Assembly (NCBI GenBank): GCA_910577365.1
Contig: CAJTMU010000004.1
Coordinates: 1 to 64,000 of the forward strand
Origin: an uncultured Oscillospiraceae bacterium
GTDB lineage: Bacteria > Bacillota > Clostridia > Oscillospirales > Ruminococcaceae
Length of the DNA: 64,000 bases
Reading direction: 5' to 3'
The number at the start of each line of letters is the position of its first letter. Within the stretch, counting starts at the first letter, position 1. This document shows, in pieces, positions 7,400-16,347 of this stretch. The translations under genes were made by a program, and so were the position numbers. The notes beneath the pieces are model-generated. The model worked only from the letters and a program-made list of their open reading frames with translations, searched no databases and was not told where the DNA came from.

Positions 7400-9741
7400 C
7401 AAGCATGGGAAAGGTTATCAATCAGATCAAGCGCACGTCCCTTAAAACGAAGATCATGCTGGCAAGCATGCTGGTGCTCGGTGTGGGACTTTTATGGTGC
7501 TCAATAACGGGCGTGACAGCCATGTATTTACAGGCTACGAACGACCTGGAAACTCTTCTTGAGGCAAGTATAAGCGCAGGAACAAGAACTACCCAGGCTT
7601 CCATGAGCTATTTCGGTGAAATGCTTATCGGACATACCGCGGACTATGAATTTTTAAACGGCACGGAGGAAGAAAAGGCTGCCCACGCAAAGGCGCTGTC
7701 GGCTATGGATGGTTCTATCCTAAACGTTTCGGCGGCGGACGGAACAGGCAGCGTTTTCGGCGGAGGTTCTCTCCCCTCATCGGTAATGAATGGGCTTAGT
7801 TCCTCAGCTGTAACAATAACCTCTCCTGCAATAAACTCTGATGGTAAGGTCACCCTTAACTACGCGGTAAAATCGGGTAACGTTATTCTGTCGGCGGAGC
7901 TGGACGGTCAATGGCTTTGCAGCGCGTTAGCCTCCCTTAAGACCGATCAGTTCGGCGATGTGGCGATACTTGACGCTAACGGTGCGTTGGTGGCTGCGGA
8001 AAACATTGAATTGGTCAAAGAGAGCATAGGCAGTAGCAAATACAAGCATTATGTAATGACAACACCCGGATCCGTGAAAATTTTTGATAAAGAAAGAGTA
8101 AACGGTGAGGATATGCGCTACGGTGCGCAGCTTATAGAAAGCACCAACGGCTGGACAATGTTCGCGGGTATAAATCAAAGCAAATATTTTCTTTCTGCAA
8201 ACACAATAACCTTTATTCTTATCGGCATTATTCTTGTGACATTCATTACAGGTTCGCTTATCATCGTGGGCGTAACAAGACGCATAATAAAGCCTATTGG
8301 AATCATTCGCAAAAAAGTTTTGGATATGTCCGCAGGTAACCTTTCTGGCGGCAGCATAACCGTAAACTCCAACGACGAGCTGCTGGAGCTTGCTGAGGCT
8401 GTCAACTCAATGTCGGATTACATAGAAAACATTATCGGCGATATCCATCACACTGCGGAAGAGATCTCAAAAGAAAATCTTTGTGTTACACCAAGCGCCG
8501 AATATGTGGGAGATTTTATTCCCATAAGAGACTCCCTGCGAAATATAGTGGACTCCATGACAGGGATAATAAAGCAGCTTGAGCGCTCAGGCAAAGATGT
8601 GGCAAACCATTCCGAGGATATGTCACGCAACGCTGAAACGCTTTCCCAGGCAGCAGTGGAGCAGGAATCCACTGTACATGAGCTGAACGAAAGAGTTCAT
8701 GAAATATCCGATACCATTAATACCAATGCACAGAATGCGTCCAAGGCAAGAGATATCGCAGGGCACTCCAAGCAGCTTGTCAATGAGGGCAACGCAAAAA
8801 TGCGCGATATGCTGACAGCAATGGAGGAGATAAACACAACATCTTCAGAGATTGCAAATATTATAAAAACCATTCAGGATATATCTTTCCAGACCAATAT
8901 TCTCGCAATCAACGCATCTATTGAGGCGGCGCGAGCGGGGCTGGCGGGAGAAGGCTTCGCAGTTGTAGCTGGGGAAGTTGGCGCTCTCGCAAGCAAAACC
9001 GCGGAGGCTGCCAAGAACACCACCGGACTTATCGGAACATCTGTAAAAGCGGTGGCAAACGGCAGAGTTATCGCAGACCAGACAGCGGAAATGCTGAGCA
9101 AGATAGTGGAAGAAACCGACGCTACGGCGGTAGTCATTGAGCATATCGCAGAGGCCTCGGCTGAACAGGCGGATTCCGTAAAGCAGATCATAGCGGGCAT
9201 GGAGCAGATATCCGCTTCCGTTTCGGAAACAAGCGCATCCTCGCAGCAGTCCGCGGCTTCCTCACAGGAACTGTTCAACGAATCCAGAACGCTGCTTGAG
9301 ATAGTAAATCGCTTCAGCATTGATGAAAACGCGCCCAAGAGAGCGCCTAAGTCGGTTCCCAAGGCGGAAACCAAAACAGAAAGCAAGCCTGTGGAAAGTT
9401 CCTCTGTTACCAAAACAGAAAGCAAACCCGCCGCCAAAACGGAGAACAAACCCGCTTCAAAGCCCGTAAGCAGACCAGTGGAACAAAAGCCTGCTCCTGC
9501 TGCGGCGGCGAAGCCTATAAACAAGCCTGCGGATAGCAAGGCTTCCGTAAATACAGAAAGCAGACCTGCTTCTAAGCCTGAAAAATCTGCCGAGCAGAAG
9601 CCAGTTACGCCATCTAAACCAACAACCTCCGCAGCAAGACCCACGGCTCAAAAGACCGCAGCGCCTGCTCCTGTTCCCGTAGCTAAGGCTACCGCTACTC
9701 CTGTCAAGAGAACCATCGTTCTTGATGACGACAAATATTAA
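7396..9741 (+). CDS. Methyl-accepting chemotaxis protein with a long low-complexity C-terminal tail
   Basis: A protein of up to 781 residues. TM1 is at about 20-42, an extracytoplasmic sensor domain at 45-265, TM2 at 267-292 (FILIGIILVTFITGSLIIVGV), a HAMP linker at 293-350 and the long signalling coiled coil to about 640. The CheA/CheW-contact hairpin is recognisable in FQTNILAINASIEAARAGLAGEGFAVVAGEVG. The last roughly 125 residues are Lys/Pro/Ala/Ser/Thr-rich with repeated KTESKP- and KPASKP-like units and end RTIVLDDDKY. Start GTG 7396 (coupled to the leader frame) or ATG 7405. No other chemotaxis gene is in the window; the ligand is unknown. Confidence 0.9.
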   Translation: MTSMGKVINQIKRTSLKTKIMLASMLVLGVGLLWCSITGVTAMYLQATNDLETLLEASISAGTRTTQASMSYFGEMLIGHTADYEFLNGTEEEKAAHAKALSAMDGSILNVSAADGTGSVFGGGSLPSSVMNGLSSSAVTITSPAINSDGKVTLNYAVKSGNVILSAELDGQWLCSALASLKTDQFGDVAILDANGALVAAENIELVKESIGSSKYKHYVMTTPGSVKIFDKERVNGEDMRYGAQLIESTNGWTMFAGINQSKYFLSANTITFILIGIILVTFITGSLIIVGVTRRIIKPIGIIRKKVLDMSAGNLSGGSITVNSNDELLELAEAVNSMSDYIENIIGDIHHTAEEISKENLCVTPSAEYVGDFIPIRDSLRNIVDSMTGIIKQLERSGKDVANHSEDMSRNAETLSQAAVEQESTVHELNERVHEISDTINTNAQNASKARDIAGHSKQLVNEGNAKMRDMLTAMEEINTTSSEIANIIKTIQDISFQTNILAINASIEAARAGLAGEGFAVVAGEVGALASKTAEAAKNTTGLIGTSVKAVANGRVIADQTAEMLSKIVEETDATAVVIEHIAEASAEQADSVKQIIAGMEQISASVSETSASSQQSAASSQELFNESRTLLEIVNRFSIDENAPKRAPKSVPKAETKTESKPVESSSVTKTESKPAAKTENKPASKPVSRPVEQKPAPAAAAKPINKPADSKASVNTESRPASKPEKSAEQKPVTPSKPTTSAARPTAQKTAAPAPVPVAKATATPVKRTIVLDDDKY

Positions 9742-9780
9742 AACAGATTAACCTTTAAATAAATTTTGGAGGAAAACAAA

Positions 9781-10821
9781 ATGAGCATTGAAACAAAGGA
9801 ATTTGGCTTTTTCCGCGGCTACAAGTGCTTTCTGTTCACACTGACAAACAAAAACGGCATGAGCGCAGCACTCACTAATTTCGGAGGCGCTGTCGTACAG
9901 CTTAATGTCGCAGACAGAAACGGCAAATACGCGGATGTTGTACTGGGATACGACACTCTTCAGGAGTATATCGACGGGGATTCCACCCACGGCGCACTGG
10001 TAGGCCGGTATGCCAACCGCATAGGCGGCGCGGAAATAACCGTAAGCGGAAAGAAATACAAACTCTCCGCCAATGACAACAAGGTGAATCATCTGCATGG
10101 TGGATTTTTCGGCTACAACAAGCGCGTATGGACGGTTGAGGACACTGTTGGCGGCGACGAGCCTTCAGTGACATTCGGTTACATCAGCCCCGATGGTGAG
10201 GAGAATTTTCCCGGCACGGTGAAAATCAAGGTGAAATACACGCTTACGGCAGCCAACGGTCTGGAGATAGATTATACAGCTGTATCCGATGCAGATACGG
10301 TAATAAATCTCACGAACCACTCTTATTTTAACCTTAAGGGAGCGGGAAGCGGAGACATTAAGGATCATGTGGTAACGCTGAAAGCCGCTTCCTATACGCC
10401 CGTAGACGGACTGCTCATTCCCACAGGGGAGATCGCTCCCGTTGCGGGAACAGCGTTTGATTTCAATACACCCAAACCCGTAAGAGAAGATATGGACAGC
10501 GGAAAGCTTCCCGAGGGCTATGACCATAACTTTGTGTTGGGTGAAGCGGGAGTTATGCGCACCGCCGCAGAAGTGTATGAGCCGGAAAGCGGACGCGTAA
10601 TGACCGTAAAGACCGACAAGCCCGCTATTCAGCTATATATCGGTATAGGGCTAAAGGGCGAAACAGGTAAGGGCGGAATGAAATATCCACAGTACGCCGG
10701 ACTTTGTCTTGAAAGCCAGTACTCCCCTGACACACCCAATCAGCCGCAATTTGGATGCTGCCTGTACAAGGCTGGAGAAACATACCACTTTACCACTATT
10801 TATGAGTTCTCAACAAGATAA
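9781..10821 (+). CDS. galM: Aldose 1-epimerase (galactose mutarotase)
   Basis: A protein of 346 residues, the usual GalM length. It interconverts alpha and beta anomers of galactose and glucose. Catalytic landmarks: GRYANRI and VNHLHGGFFG (substrate contacts), the catalytic His in NHSYFNL and the catalytic Glu in LCLESQYSPDTPNQPQF. The ATG at 9781 follows GGAGGA with good spacing. It begins 40 bases after the chemoreceptor, possibly co-transcribed, and ends at a bidirectional terminator. It could process galactose released by the alpha-galactosidase at the left edge, though the two are not adjacent. Confidence 0.93.
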   Translation: MSIETKEFGFFRGYKCFLFTLTNKNGMSAALTNFGGAVVQLNVADRNGKYADVVLGYDTLQEYIDGDSTHGALVGRYANRIGGAEITVSGKKYKLSANDNKVNHLHGGFFGYNKRVWTVEDTVGGDEPSVTFGYISPDGEENFPGTVKIKVKYTLTAANGLEIDYTAVSDADTVINLTNHSYFNLKGAGSGDIKDHVVTLKAASYTPVDGLLIPTGEIAPVAGTAFDFNTPKPVREDMDSGKLPEGYDHNFVLGEAGVMRTAAEVYEPESGRVMTVKTDKPAIQLYIGIGLKGETGKGGMKYPQYAGLCLESQYSPDTPNQPQFGCCLYKAGETYHFTTIYEFSTR

Positions 10822-10911
10822 CATGAAAGCCCTACAAAGGGTACATCATGTTTAAGTTACACTTTGTTATATTTATCTTAATCGCGGTTTTTTCTTTATA
10901 TGATTTTTATA

Positions 10912-10945
10912 AAAAACCTCCCCAATATCGATTGGGGAGGTTTTT
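10912..10945 (+). terminator. Bidirectional rho-independent terminator between galM and dapL
   Basis: A perfect 15-bp stem: AAAAACCTCCCCAAT with ATTGGGGAGGTTTTT around loop ATCG. A and T runs on both sides let it serve both convergent genes. Confidence 0.9.
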
Positions 10946-10958
10946 ATGATATCAAAAA

Positions 10959-12161
10959 TCACTTAAGCAGCTTTTTCAGCCTTTCCATTGCTTCTGCGGT
11001 AGCCTCGTGCGTCCCGAACGCAGTCAGTCTGAACCAACCATTGCCGTTTTTGCCGAAGCCCGCGCCGGGTGTTCCCACCACCTGTATCTCATTCAGCAGG
11101 TAATCAAAAAACCCCCAGCTGCCCATACCGTTCGGGCATTTGAGCCAGATATACGGGGAATTCACTCCACCTGTATACTTTATACCCAGCTCGTCGCATG
11201 CCGCGGCAATCATATGCGCGTTCTCACGGTAATAATCTATGGCTTCATGGGTCTGCTTCTGACCCTCGGGTGTGAACACCGCTTCCGCGCCGCGCTGCAC
11301 AGGGTAAGAAACACCGTTAAATTTGCTTCCTTCGCGTCTGTTCCACAGATCGGCGAGCTTTACGTCGTTCCCCGCGCTGTCCTTCTGCACCAGCTCATTG
11401 GGCACGACCGTGTAGCCGCAGCGTGTTCCTGTGAATCCCGCCGTTTTTGAAAGCGAGCATATCTCAATAGCGCAGCGTTTCGCTCCCTCAATGCAGAATA
11501 TGCTGCGTGGAATATCCTTTTCGGTAATAAATGCCTCGTAAGCCGAATCGTAGATAATGACCGCGTTGTTGCTCAGCGCATAATCCACCCATTCTTTCAG
11601 CTGAGCGGCAGTGTAAACCGATCCAGTGGGATTGTTTGGAGAGCACAGATATATCAGGTCGGCTTTTACAGAGGGATTTGGCATCGCCGCGAAGCCGTTC
11701 TCCTCATTGGAATCCGCATAAATCACAGTGTTTCCGCTCATTATGTTGGAGTCAACATATACGGGGTATGCGGGGTCTGTGACAAGAACGGTGTTCCCTG
11801 CACCGAAAATGTCTATAATATTTCCGCAGTCGCTCTTCGCACCATCGCTTATGCGTATCTCGTCAGGTGACACGTCCGCACCAAAGCTCTTGTAGTAGCC
11901 CGAAACCGCCTCGCGCAGGAATTCATATCCCGCGCCGCTGTCCTCATATCCGCGGAATGTCTCCATAACACCCATCTCACGGCACGCCTTTTCCATAGCC
12001 TCCACCACCACGGGAGCCAGCGGACGGGTAACGTCTCCTATACCCATTCTTATCAGCTTCGCATCCGGATGCGCCGCAGTGTAGGCCTTAATCTTCTTTG
12101 CGATGTCAATAAACAAGTAATTTTTCTCCAGCCTTGAAAAATTTTCATTAAGCTTTGCCAT
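10959..12161 (-). CDS. dapL: LL-diaminopimelate aminotransferase
   Basis: A protein of 400 residues, a class I/II PLP aminotransferase of the DapL type. Landmarks: IRMGIGDVTRPL, MGVMETFRGYEDSGAGYEFLREAV, the CSPNNPTG segment, and the PLP lysine in SLSKTAGFTGTRCGY. It converts tetrahydrodipicolinate directly to LL-DAP, bypassing the acyl intermediates of DapD/C/E, and feeds lysine and peptidoglycan. It starts after AGGAT-like sequence with a long leader from the promoter at 12.38 kb. It ends at the shared terminator with galM. Confidence 0.95.
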   Translation of the reverse strand: MAKLNENFSRLEKNYLFIDIAKKIKAYTAAHPDAKLIRMGIGDVTRPLAPVVVEAMEKACREMGVMETFRGYEDSGAGYEFLREAVSGYYKSFGADVSPDEIRISDGAKSDCGNIIDIFGAGNTVLVTDPAYPVYVDSNIMSGNTVIYADSNEENGFAAMPNPSVKADLIYLCSPNNPTGSVYTAAQLKEWVDYALSNNAVIIYDSAYEAFITEKDIPRSIFCIEGAKRCAIEICSLSKTAGFTGTRCGYTVVPNELVQKDSAGNDVKLADLWNRREGSKFNGVSYPVQRGAEAVFTPEGQKQTHEAIDYYRENAHMIAAACDELGIKYTGGVNSPYIWLKCPNGMGSWGFFDYLLNEIQVVGTPGAGFGKNGNGWFRLTAFGTHEATAEAMERLKKLLK

Positions 12162-12182
12162 TTTAATTATCCTTTCTTATTT

Positions 12183-12275
12183 CAATTTAAAATTTTTCGC
12201 GCACTGCTTAACAAGGTTCATTACGCTTCGTGTAATGAACCTTAGTCGCCTGCGGAAAACTTCCTGAGCAGACGT
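12183..12275 (-). repeat. Dispersed hairpin repeat, partial copy in the dapL leader
   Basis: AATTTAAAATTTTTCGCGCA opens the copy. The inner hairpin AAGGTTCATTAC (12213-12224) with GTAATGAACCTT (12232-12243) has loop GCTTCGT. TGCGGAAAACTTCCTG closes it. The architecture matches other copies, but the inner stem sequence is different. Confidence 0.5.
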
Positions 12276-12373
12276 TCTGTCGCTCTGAGCTTTCAGCGCT
12301 CTCGCTCAACGCTTTAAATGCGCCTATCTTGCTTTAATCCTTTGCCGTTTATAAAAACAAAATACTCATATAT

Positions 12374-12402
12374 ATTAAAACACAAATTTTCCTTTTTGTC
12401 AA
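12374..12402 (-). promoter_or_regulatory. Promoter of dapL
   Basis: On the minus strand: TTGACA (12397-12402), 17 bases, TTTAAT (12374-12379). The predicted leader is about 205 bases and includes the hairpin repeat at 12.2 kb. Confidence 0.6.
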
Positions 12403-12563
12403 TCCTTAAAACGGAAATTTGTAAAATCGAGATTAAAAAATGTTTTACGGATTATAATATTATTGACAGAACAATATAAGGGGCAAAACCGAACGAATAA
12501 GTTAAGTGTTTTTGTGCTGATTGCACAAAATGTAAAAAAAAAGAATTATTTTGAAAATTGTAC

Positions 12564-12592
12564 TTTAAATTTCATTAAAAGTATGGTATAAT
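12564..12592 (+). promoter_or_regulatory. Probable promoter of murA
   Basis: TATAAT at 12587-12592 preceded by TATGG, with a weak -35 TTTAAA at 12564-12569. The leader is about 155 bases. No gene is seen in the rest of the 12162-12753 gap, which holds this promoter, the dapL promoter and a repeat. Confidence 0.45.
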
Positions 12593-12753
12593 ATATTGCG
12601 TGAGTGCATATGCTCATGCTTTGTTATGCATTAATACGCGCCCCAAGATCGCACGACCTTTGGGCAGCGTTTACAATAATATAAATCAGCCTGCATTATT
12701 TCTTCTTATTTATCGGAGCCATAACGGCTTGGCGGGCGGGGGGAAGTGTTTTT

Positions 12754-14049
12754 TTGGAGAAGTACATTATAAAGGGCGGAAAACCGCTCGGCGGCGAGGT
12801 AGTTATCAGCGGAGCAAAAAACGCGGTGGCGGCAATACTGCCGGCAGTTATTCTTTCTGACGAACCCTGTGTTATAGAAAATATACCCAATATCAGTGAT
12901 GTTACCATCACACTGCAAATCATGTCCGAAATGGGCGCAAAAATACGTATGCTCAACAAGACCACAGTGGAGATAGATCCCGCGGATATACAGAATCTGC
13001 CTGTTCCTTATGAAAAGGCAAAGCTTATGAGAAGCTCCACGTATTTTCTGGGAACGCTTCTCGGAAAATTTCATGAGGCTCATGTTTCTATGCCGGGCGG
13101 CTGCAATCTCGGCGACAGACCAATTGACCAGCATTTGAAATGCTTCTCGGCTCTGGGTGCAAGTCATGATATCGACGGAGGTATGGTCAATCTTCACGCG
13201 GATAAGCTGGCGGGCAGTCAGATATTCTTTGATAAAAACAGCGTCGGCGCTACCATTAACGGTATAATGGCTGCCGTAAAGGCAGACGGTCTTACTGTTA
13301 TCGAAAACGCTGCAAAAGAGCCTACCGTGGTCGACCTTGCGAACTGTCTTAACTCTATGGGTGCAGATATACTCGGTGCGGGTACTGACGTAATCAAAAT
13401 ACGCGGTGTAAAGAAACTGCACGGCACAAATTACAGTGTTATTCCCGACCAGATTGAAGCGGGAACCTTTATGACAATCGCGGCGGCTACACGCAGTGAG
13501 CTTCTGATAAAGAACGTGATACCCAAGCACCTTGAGCCTATTACCAACAAGCTGATAAAAATAGGCGTTCAGGTAGAGCAATATGACGACGCGGTTCGCG
13601 TTATCGGCGGCGGCGAATACTTCGGAACGAGTATCAAAACCCAGCCGCACCCCGGTTTCCCTACCGATATGCAGCCTCAAATGGCGGCGGTGCTGACCTG
13701 CGCAAAGGGCATGAGCATGGTTACTGAAAGCATTTTTGATAACCGATTCCGTTATGTGGACGAATTGAGAAGAATGGGCGCAAATGTTTCAGTTGAGGGA
13801 AGGGTTGCGGTCATTGAGGGTGTTGAGCGGCTGAAAGGCGCTCCGGTTAAGGCCACCGACCTGAGGGCGGGCGCGGCGCTAATAGTGGCAGCTCTCGGCG
13901 CTGAGGGCGTCACGGAAATTAACGATATTTTCCATATTGAGCGCGGCTATGAGAACATGGAGGTCAAGCTTCGCAATCTCGGTGCGGATATTGTTAAAGT
14001 AGACGAGCCGGATCCCTCGGCGGAAATACCCGCAAAAAAGGCTATTTGA
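12754..14049 (+). CDS. murA: UDP-N-acetylglucosamine 1-carboxyvinyltransferase
   Basis: A 431-residue enolpyruvyl transferase that makes the first committed step of peptidoglycan synthesis. Landmarks: YIIKGGKPLGGEVVISGAKNAV at the N-terminus, the loop MPGGCNLGDRPIDQH with the catalytic, fosfomycin-reactive Cys, and DLRAGAALIVAALGAEG near the end. The start is TTG at 12754 after GGGGGGAAG; no ATG is available nearby. It is followed within 34 bases by the WalJ-like gene, the order seen in several Clostridia. Confidence 0.95.
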   Translation: MEKYIIKGGKPLGGEVVISGAKNAVAAILPAVILSDEPCVIENIPNISDVTITLQIMSEMGAKIRMLNKTTVEIDPADIQNLPVPYEKAKLMRSSTYFLGTLLGKFHEAHVSMPGGCNLGDRPIDQHLKCFSALGASHDIDGGMVNLHADKLAGSQIFFDKNSVGATINGIMAAVKADGLTVIENAAKEPTVVDLANCLNSMGADILGAGTDVIKIRGVKKLHGTNYSVIPDQIEAGTFMTIAAATRSELLIKNVIPKHLEPITNKLIKIGVQVEQYDDAVRVIGGGEYFGTSIKTQPHPGFPTDMQPQMAAVLTCAKGMSMVTESIFDNRFRYVDELRRMGANVSVEGRVAVIEGVERLKGAPVKATDLRAGAALIVAALGAEGVTEINDIFHIERGYENMEVKLRNLGADIVKVDEPDPSAEIPAKKAI

Positions 14050-14083
14050 AAGCTGTCAATATAAAGAAGGTCAAAACGGCAAA

Positions 14084-14869
14084 ATGGCAAGAATTTATCC
14101 TATCTGTTCGTCAAGCAGCGGAAACTGCACCTTTATAGGCACCCGCGGCAACGGAATACTTGTTGACGTGGGCTGCTCGCATAAAATGCTGAAGAGTTCT
14201 TTGGCGCTTATTGATACTGATATCAGCGGTATTGAGGCGATTTTTATAACACATGAGCATATCGACCATATAAAGGGCTTGGAACAGATAATAAAGCATA
14301 CTAAGATCCCCGTATTTTCATCCGCGGGGACAATTTCATATCTGAAAAACAAAATTCCAACTGAAAATCGTTTTTATGATATCACGCGGGAAAACTACGT
14401 CAGCGCGGGGTTTGAGGTAAGTTCTTTCCGCACCTCGCACGACGCTGCGGAGAGTGTGGGATATAAGGTAAAATATCACGGTGCGAGCTTCGCGGTATGT
14501 ACTGATACGGGAACTGTTACCGAAGAGGCGAAGGCTGCTCTGCGAGGCTGTGAAACGGTTCTGCTGGAGAGCAACTATGACGTGGAAATGCTGCGGAAAA
14601 ACCCAAAATACCACGCAGAATTGAAACGAAGGATACTTGGCGACCGCGGGCATCTTTCAAACAACGAATGTGCGGAATTTGCCGCGGAGCTTGTTAGAAA
14701 CGGAACATCTCATATCGTTCTCGGACATTTGAGCCGCGAGAACAACACACCCTCCACCGCTTACTCATGCACACGTGACAGGCTTAAAACTCATGGGCTG
14801 TTGGTCGAGCGTGACTATACACTGAATGTTGCACCGGTAAATACCGAGGGAGAATACATAAGCGTTTGA
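14084..14869 (+). CDS. MBL-fold metallo-hydrolase, WalJ/YycJ-like
   Basis: A protein of 261 residues with a beta-lactamase fold. The metal-binding HEHIDHIKG (HxHxDH) is at about residues 59-67, with further ligands in SHDAAES, CTDTG and GHLSREN. The N-terminus ICSSSSGNCTFI is typical of YycJ/WalJ, which in Bacilli is linked to the WalRK cell-wall regulon and proposed to act on DNA. No walRK genes are present here, but murA is immediately upstream. It ends one base before the ATG at 14871. Confidence 0.85.
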   Translation: MARIYPICSSSSGNCTFIGTRGNGILVDVGCSHKMLKSSLALIDTDISGIEAIFITHEHIDHIKGLEQIIKHTKIPVFSSAGTISYLKNKIPTENRFYDITRENYVSAGFEVSSFRTSHDAAESVGYKVKYHGASFAVCTDTGTVTEEAKAALRGCETVLLESNYDVEMLRKNPKYHAELKRRILGDRGHLSNNECAEFAAELVRNGTSHIVLGHLSRENNTPSTAYSCTRDRLKTHGLLVERDYTLNVAPVNTEGEYISV

Positions 14870-14906
14870 GATGATCACATATTACGAAAGGGGTACGGTG
14901 GTCAGA

Positions 14907-15935
14907 ATGTTTGACATAAAAATAATACAAGAGCATAATTTTCGTGATGGTATAATAACTGACCTCGAAACCTGGGGAAACGGTGATATCGTTCTGCACG
15001 GAGAGTTTCCACCGTCGGAAACCGAGCGAAGCGACTGCCGGTTCTTTTATTTCAGATTCAGTCAGCCGGAGCCGCTGAGGGAGCTGCCAAAAGACCTGAT
15101 AGGGTCTACTGTTGCCGCAGTGGAAATATGCGAAATGGCGTGCGGATATTCTGTTAAGCTCTCGTTTGGGATGAAAAATGGAGTAATCAGTACAGACTTC
15201 AACTGCGAAAATATATTCTGCAAGCTGCAGCGGTACAAAGGAATGTCCTACCGCAATATGTACGGTACAGAGGAATATAATCGATATATTGATAAAAGAA
15301 AATATGTTCTGGACGAGAAGTACTTTACCGAGCGAAAAAGCTACAAGCTGCCAGAGGATTATACCCTTGAGACCGCGGTCTATTCAGATGTTGAAAAACA
15401 GGTTGTAAAAGCGGCAATGGTAAAGTGCGCAATAAAGAAATCGGGGAAAACGGTTTACGAATACCTGTCGGCAGATGACCACGTCAGACCCTTGACAGAT
15501 TTTTTTACTCACCGAAACGGACACAGGTATTTCCCGTTTCGTATTGCTCTATACGGAATAAGCTATCTTGAGCTTGATACGTTGAAAGTCAACAATTATA
15601 TCCCCGAGGGCTTTCAGCACGAATATGACTATCCATTTGGCGAATCGTTCATAATAACTGATCTGCACTATGATATCAATACGGGAATGATCGCCTACGG
15701 CGGCTGCTACTGGGCGGGAACTGCCGACGTTATGTCGGGTATATTCGAGGACCCTTTAAACTTTGCGCCAAGACTTATCAGCCTTCACACTATTATTGAC
15801 CCAGAATATGAGCTGTATGACGATATCGAATTTGAGCGCTGGGATGGAAATAACATAGTGGTAAAGGCAGACGGCAAACCCGTTTCCGTAAAAATAAATG
15901 AAATTACCGATCGTTTGAAAGCGGCGTGCAACTGA
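14907..15935 (+). CDS. Protein of unknown function (342 residues)
   Basis: I do not recognise the family. The protein is soluble, rich in Tyr, Asp and Glu, with no signal peptide or membrane segment. It appears to fall into an N-terminal part (to about 115), a basic linker around DKRKYVLDEKYFTERKSYK and a C-terminal beta-rich part containing YDYPFGESFIITDLHYDINTGMIAYGGCYWAG, which resembles a WD- or carbohydrate-repeat style strand pattern but is not diagnostic. GAAAGGGG favours the ATG at 14907; ATG 14871, one base after walJ, is possible. The stop codon lies inside a terminator hairpin. Confidence 0.7.
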   Translation: MFDIKIIQEHNFRDGIITDLETWGNGDIVLHGEFPPSETERSDCRFFYFRFSQPEPLRELPKDLIGSTVAAVEICEMACGYSVKLSFGMKNGVISTDFNCENIFCKLQRYKGMSYRNMYGTEEYNRYIDKRKYVLDEKYFTERKSYKLPEDYTLETAVYSDVEKQVVKAAMVKCAIKKSGKTVYEYLSADDHVRPLTDFFTHRNGHRYFPFRIALYGISYLELDTLKVNNYIPEGFQHEYDYPFGESFIITDLHYDINTGMIAYGGCYWAGTADVMSGIFEDPLNFAPRLISLHTIIDPEYELYDDIEFERWDGNNIVVKADGKPVSVKINEITDRLKAACN

Positions 15936-15946
15936 TTGCACGCCGC
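15921..15946 (+). terminator. Hairpin overlapping the stop codon of the upstream gene
   Basis: GCGGCGTGCA (15921-15930) pairs perfectly with TGCACGCCGC (15937-15946) around ACTGAT. The stop TGA (15933-15935) is in the loop. No U tract follows because a repeat element begins two bases later. Confidence 0.6.
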
Positions 15947-15947
15947 T

Positions 15948-16121
15948 TCAGCTTGTAGAAAATGTTATAGCAACTTAATGCTGACGCAGCAAATTTCTCA
16001 CATGAAGTCTGATGAGGTTTATCCTGCAAAACGGAGCGAACTGCGGCGAGCGGATTATGGGTGCATGAAAAATCAAAATTTGATAAATTCTGCCTTAATC
16101 AACACTTTTTATACAGGCTGA
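15948..16121 (-). repeat. Dispersed intergenic repeat with terminal inverted repeats
   Basis: 174 bp from TCAGCTTGTAGAAAATGTT to AACACTTTTTATACAGGCTGA, the two ends being inverted versions of each other. The segment TTGACGCAGCAAATTT-like (TGCTGACGCAGCAAATTTC) matches the 19.8-kb copy in reverse. The inner hairpin is degenerate. It abuts a terminator hairpin on the left. Confidence 0.7.
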
Positions 16122-16263
16122 CGCAGTGCGAAGCTTAATGCGAACCGACTTTTATGAAAATAATACCGACCAGTATTGTTTTCATACAAAATTGAATTGG
16201 CAGGAATTTAGCAATATATTGACAACATTTTTACTGTTTTTGAGTAAAAAAATAAAAAAGCTA

Positions 16264-16292
16264 TTGACAAATCAAATTGTATGAGTTAAACT
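16264..16292 (+). promoter_or_regulatory. Promoter of the ABC exporter genes
   Basis: TTGACA (16264-16269), 17 bases, TAAACT (16287-16292). The leader is about 50 bases, ending in GGAAAGGAAAAAG before the ATG. Confidence 0.55.
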
Positions 16293-16347
16293 GTATATAT
16301 CATACATTAACAGCTGATTAATACCGCAAAATGGAAAGGAAAAAGAA

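Noticed and set aside
12706..13680. A 324-codon open frame on the minus strand
   Set aside because: Antisense to murA; compositional shadow without start signals.
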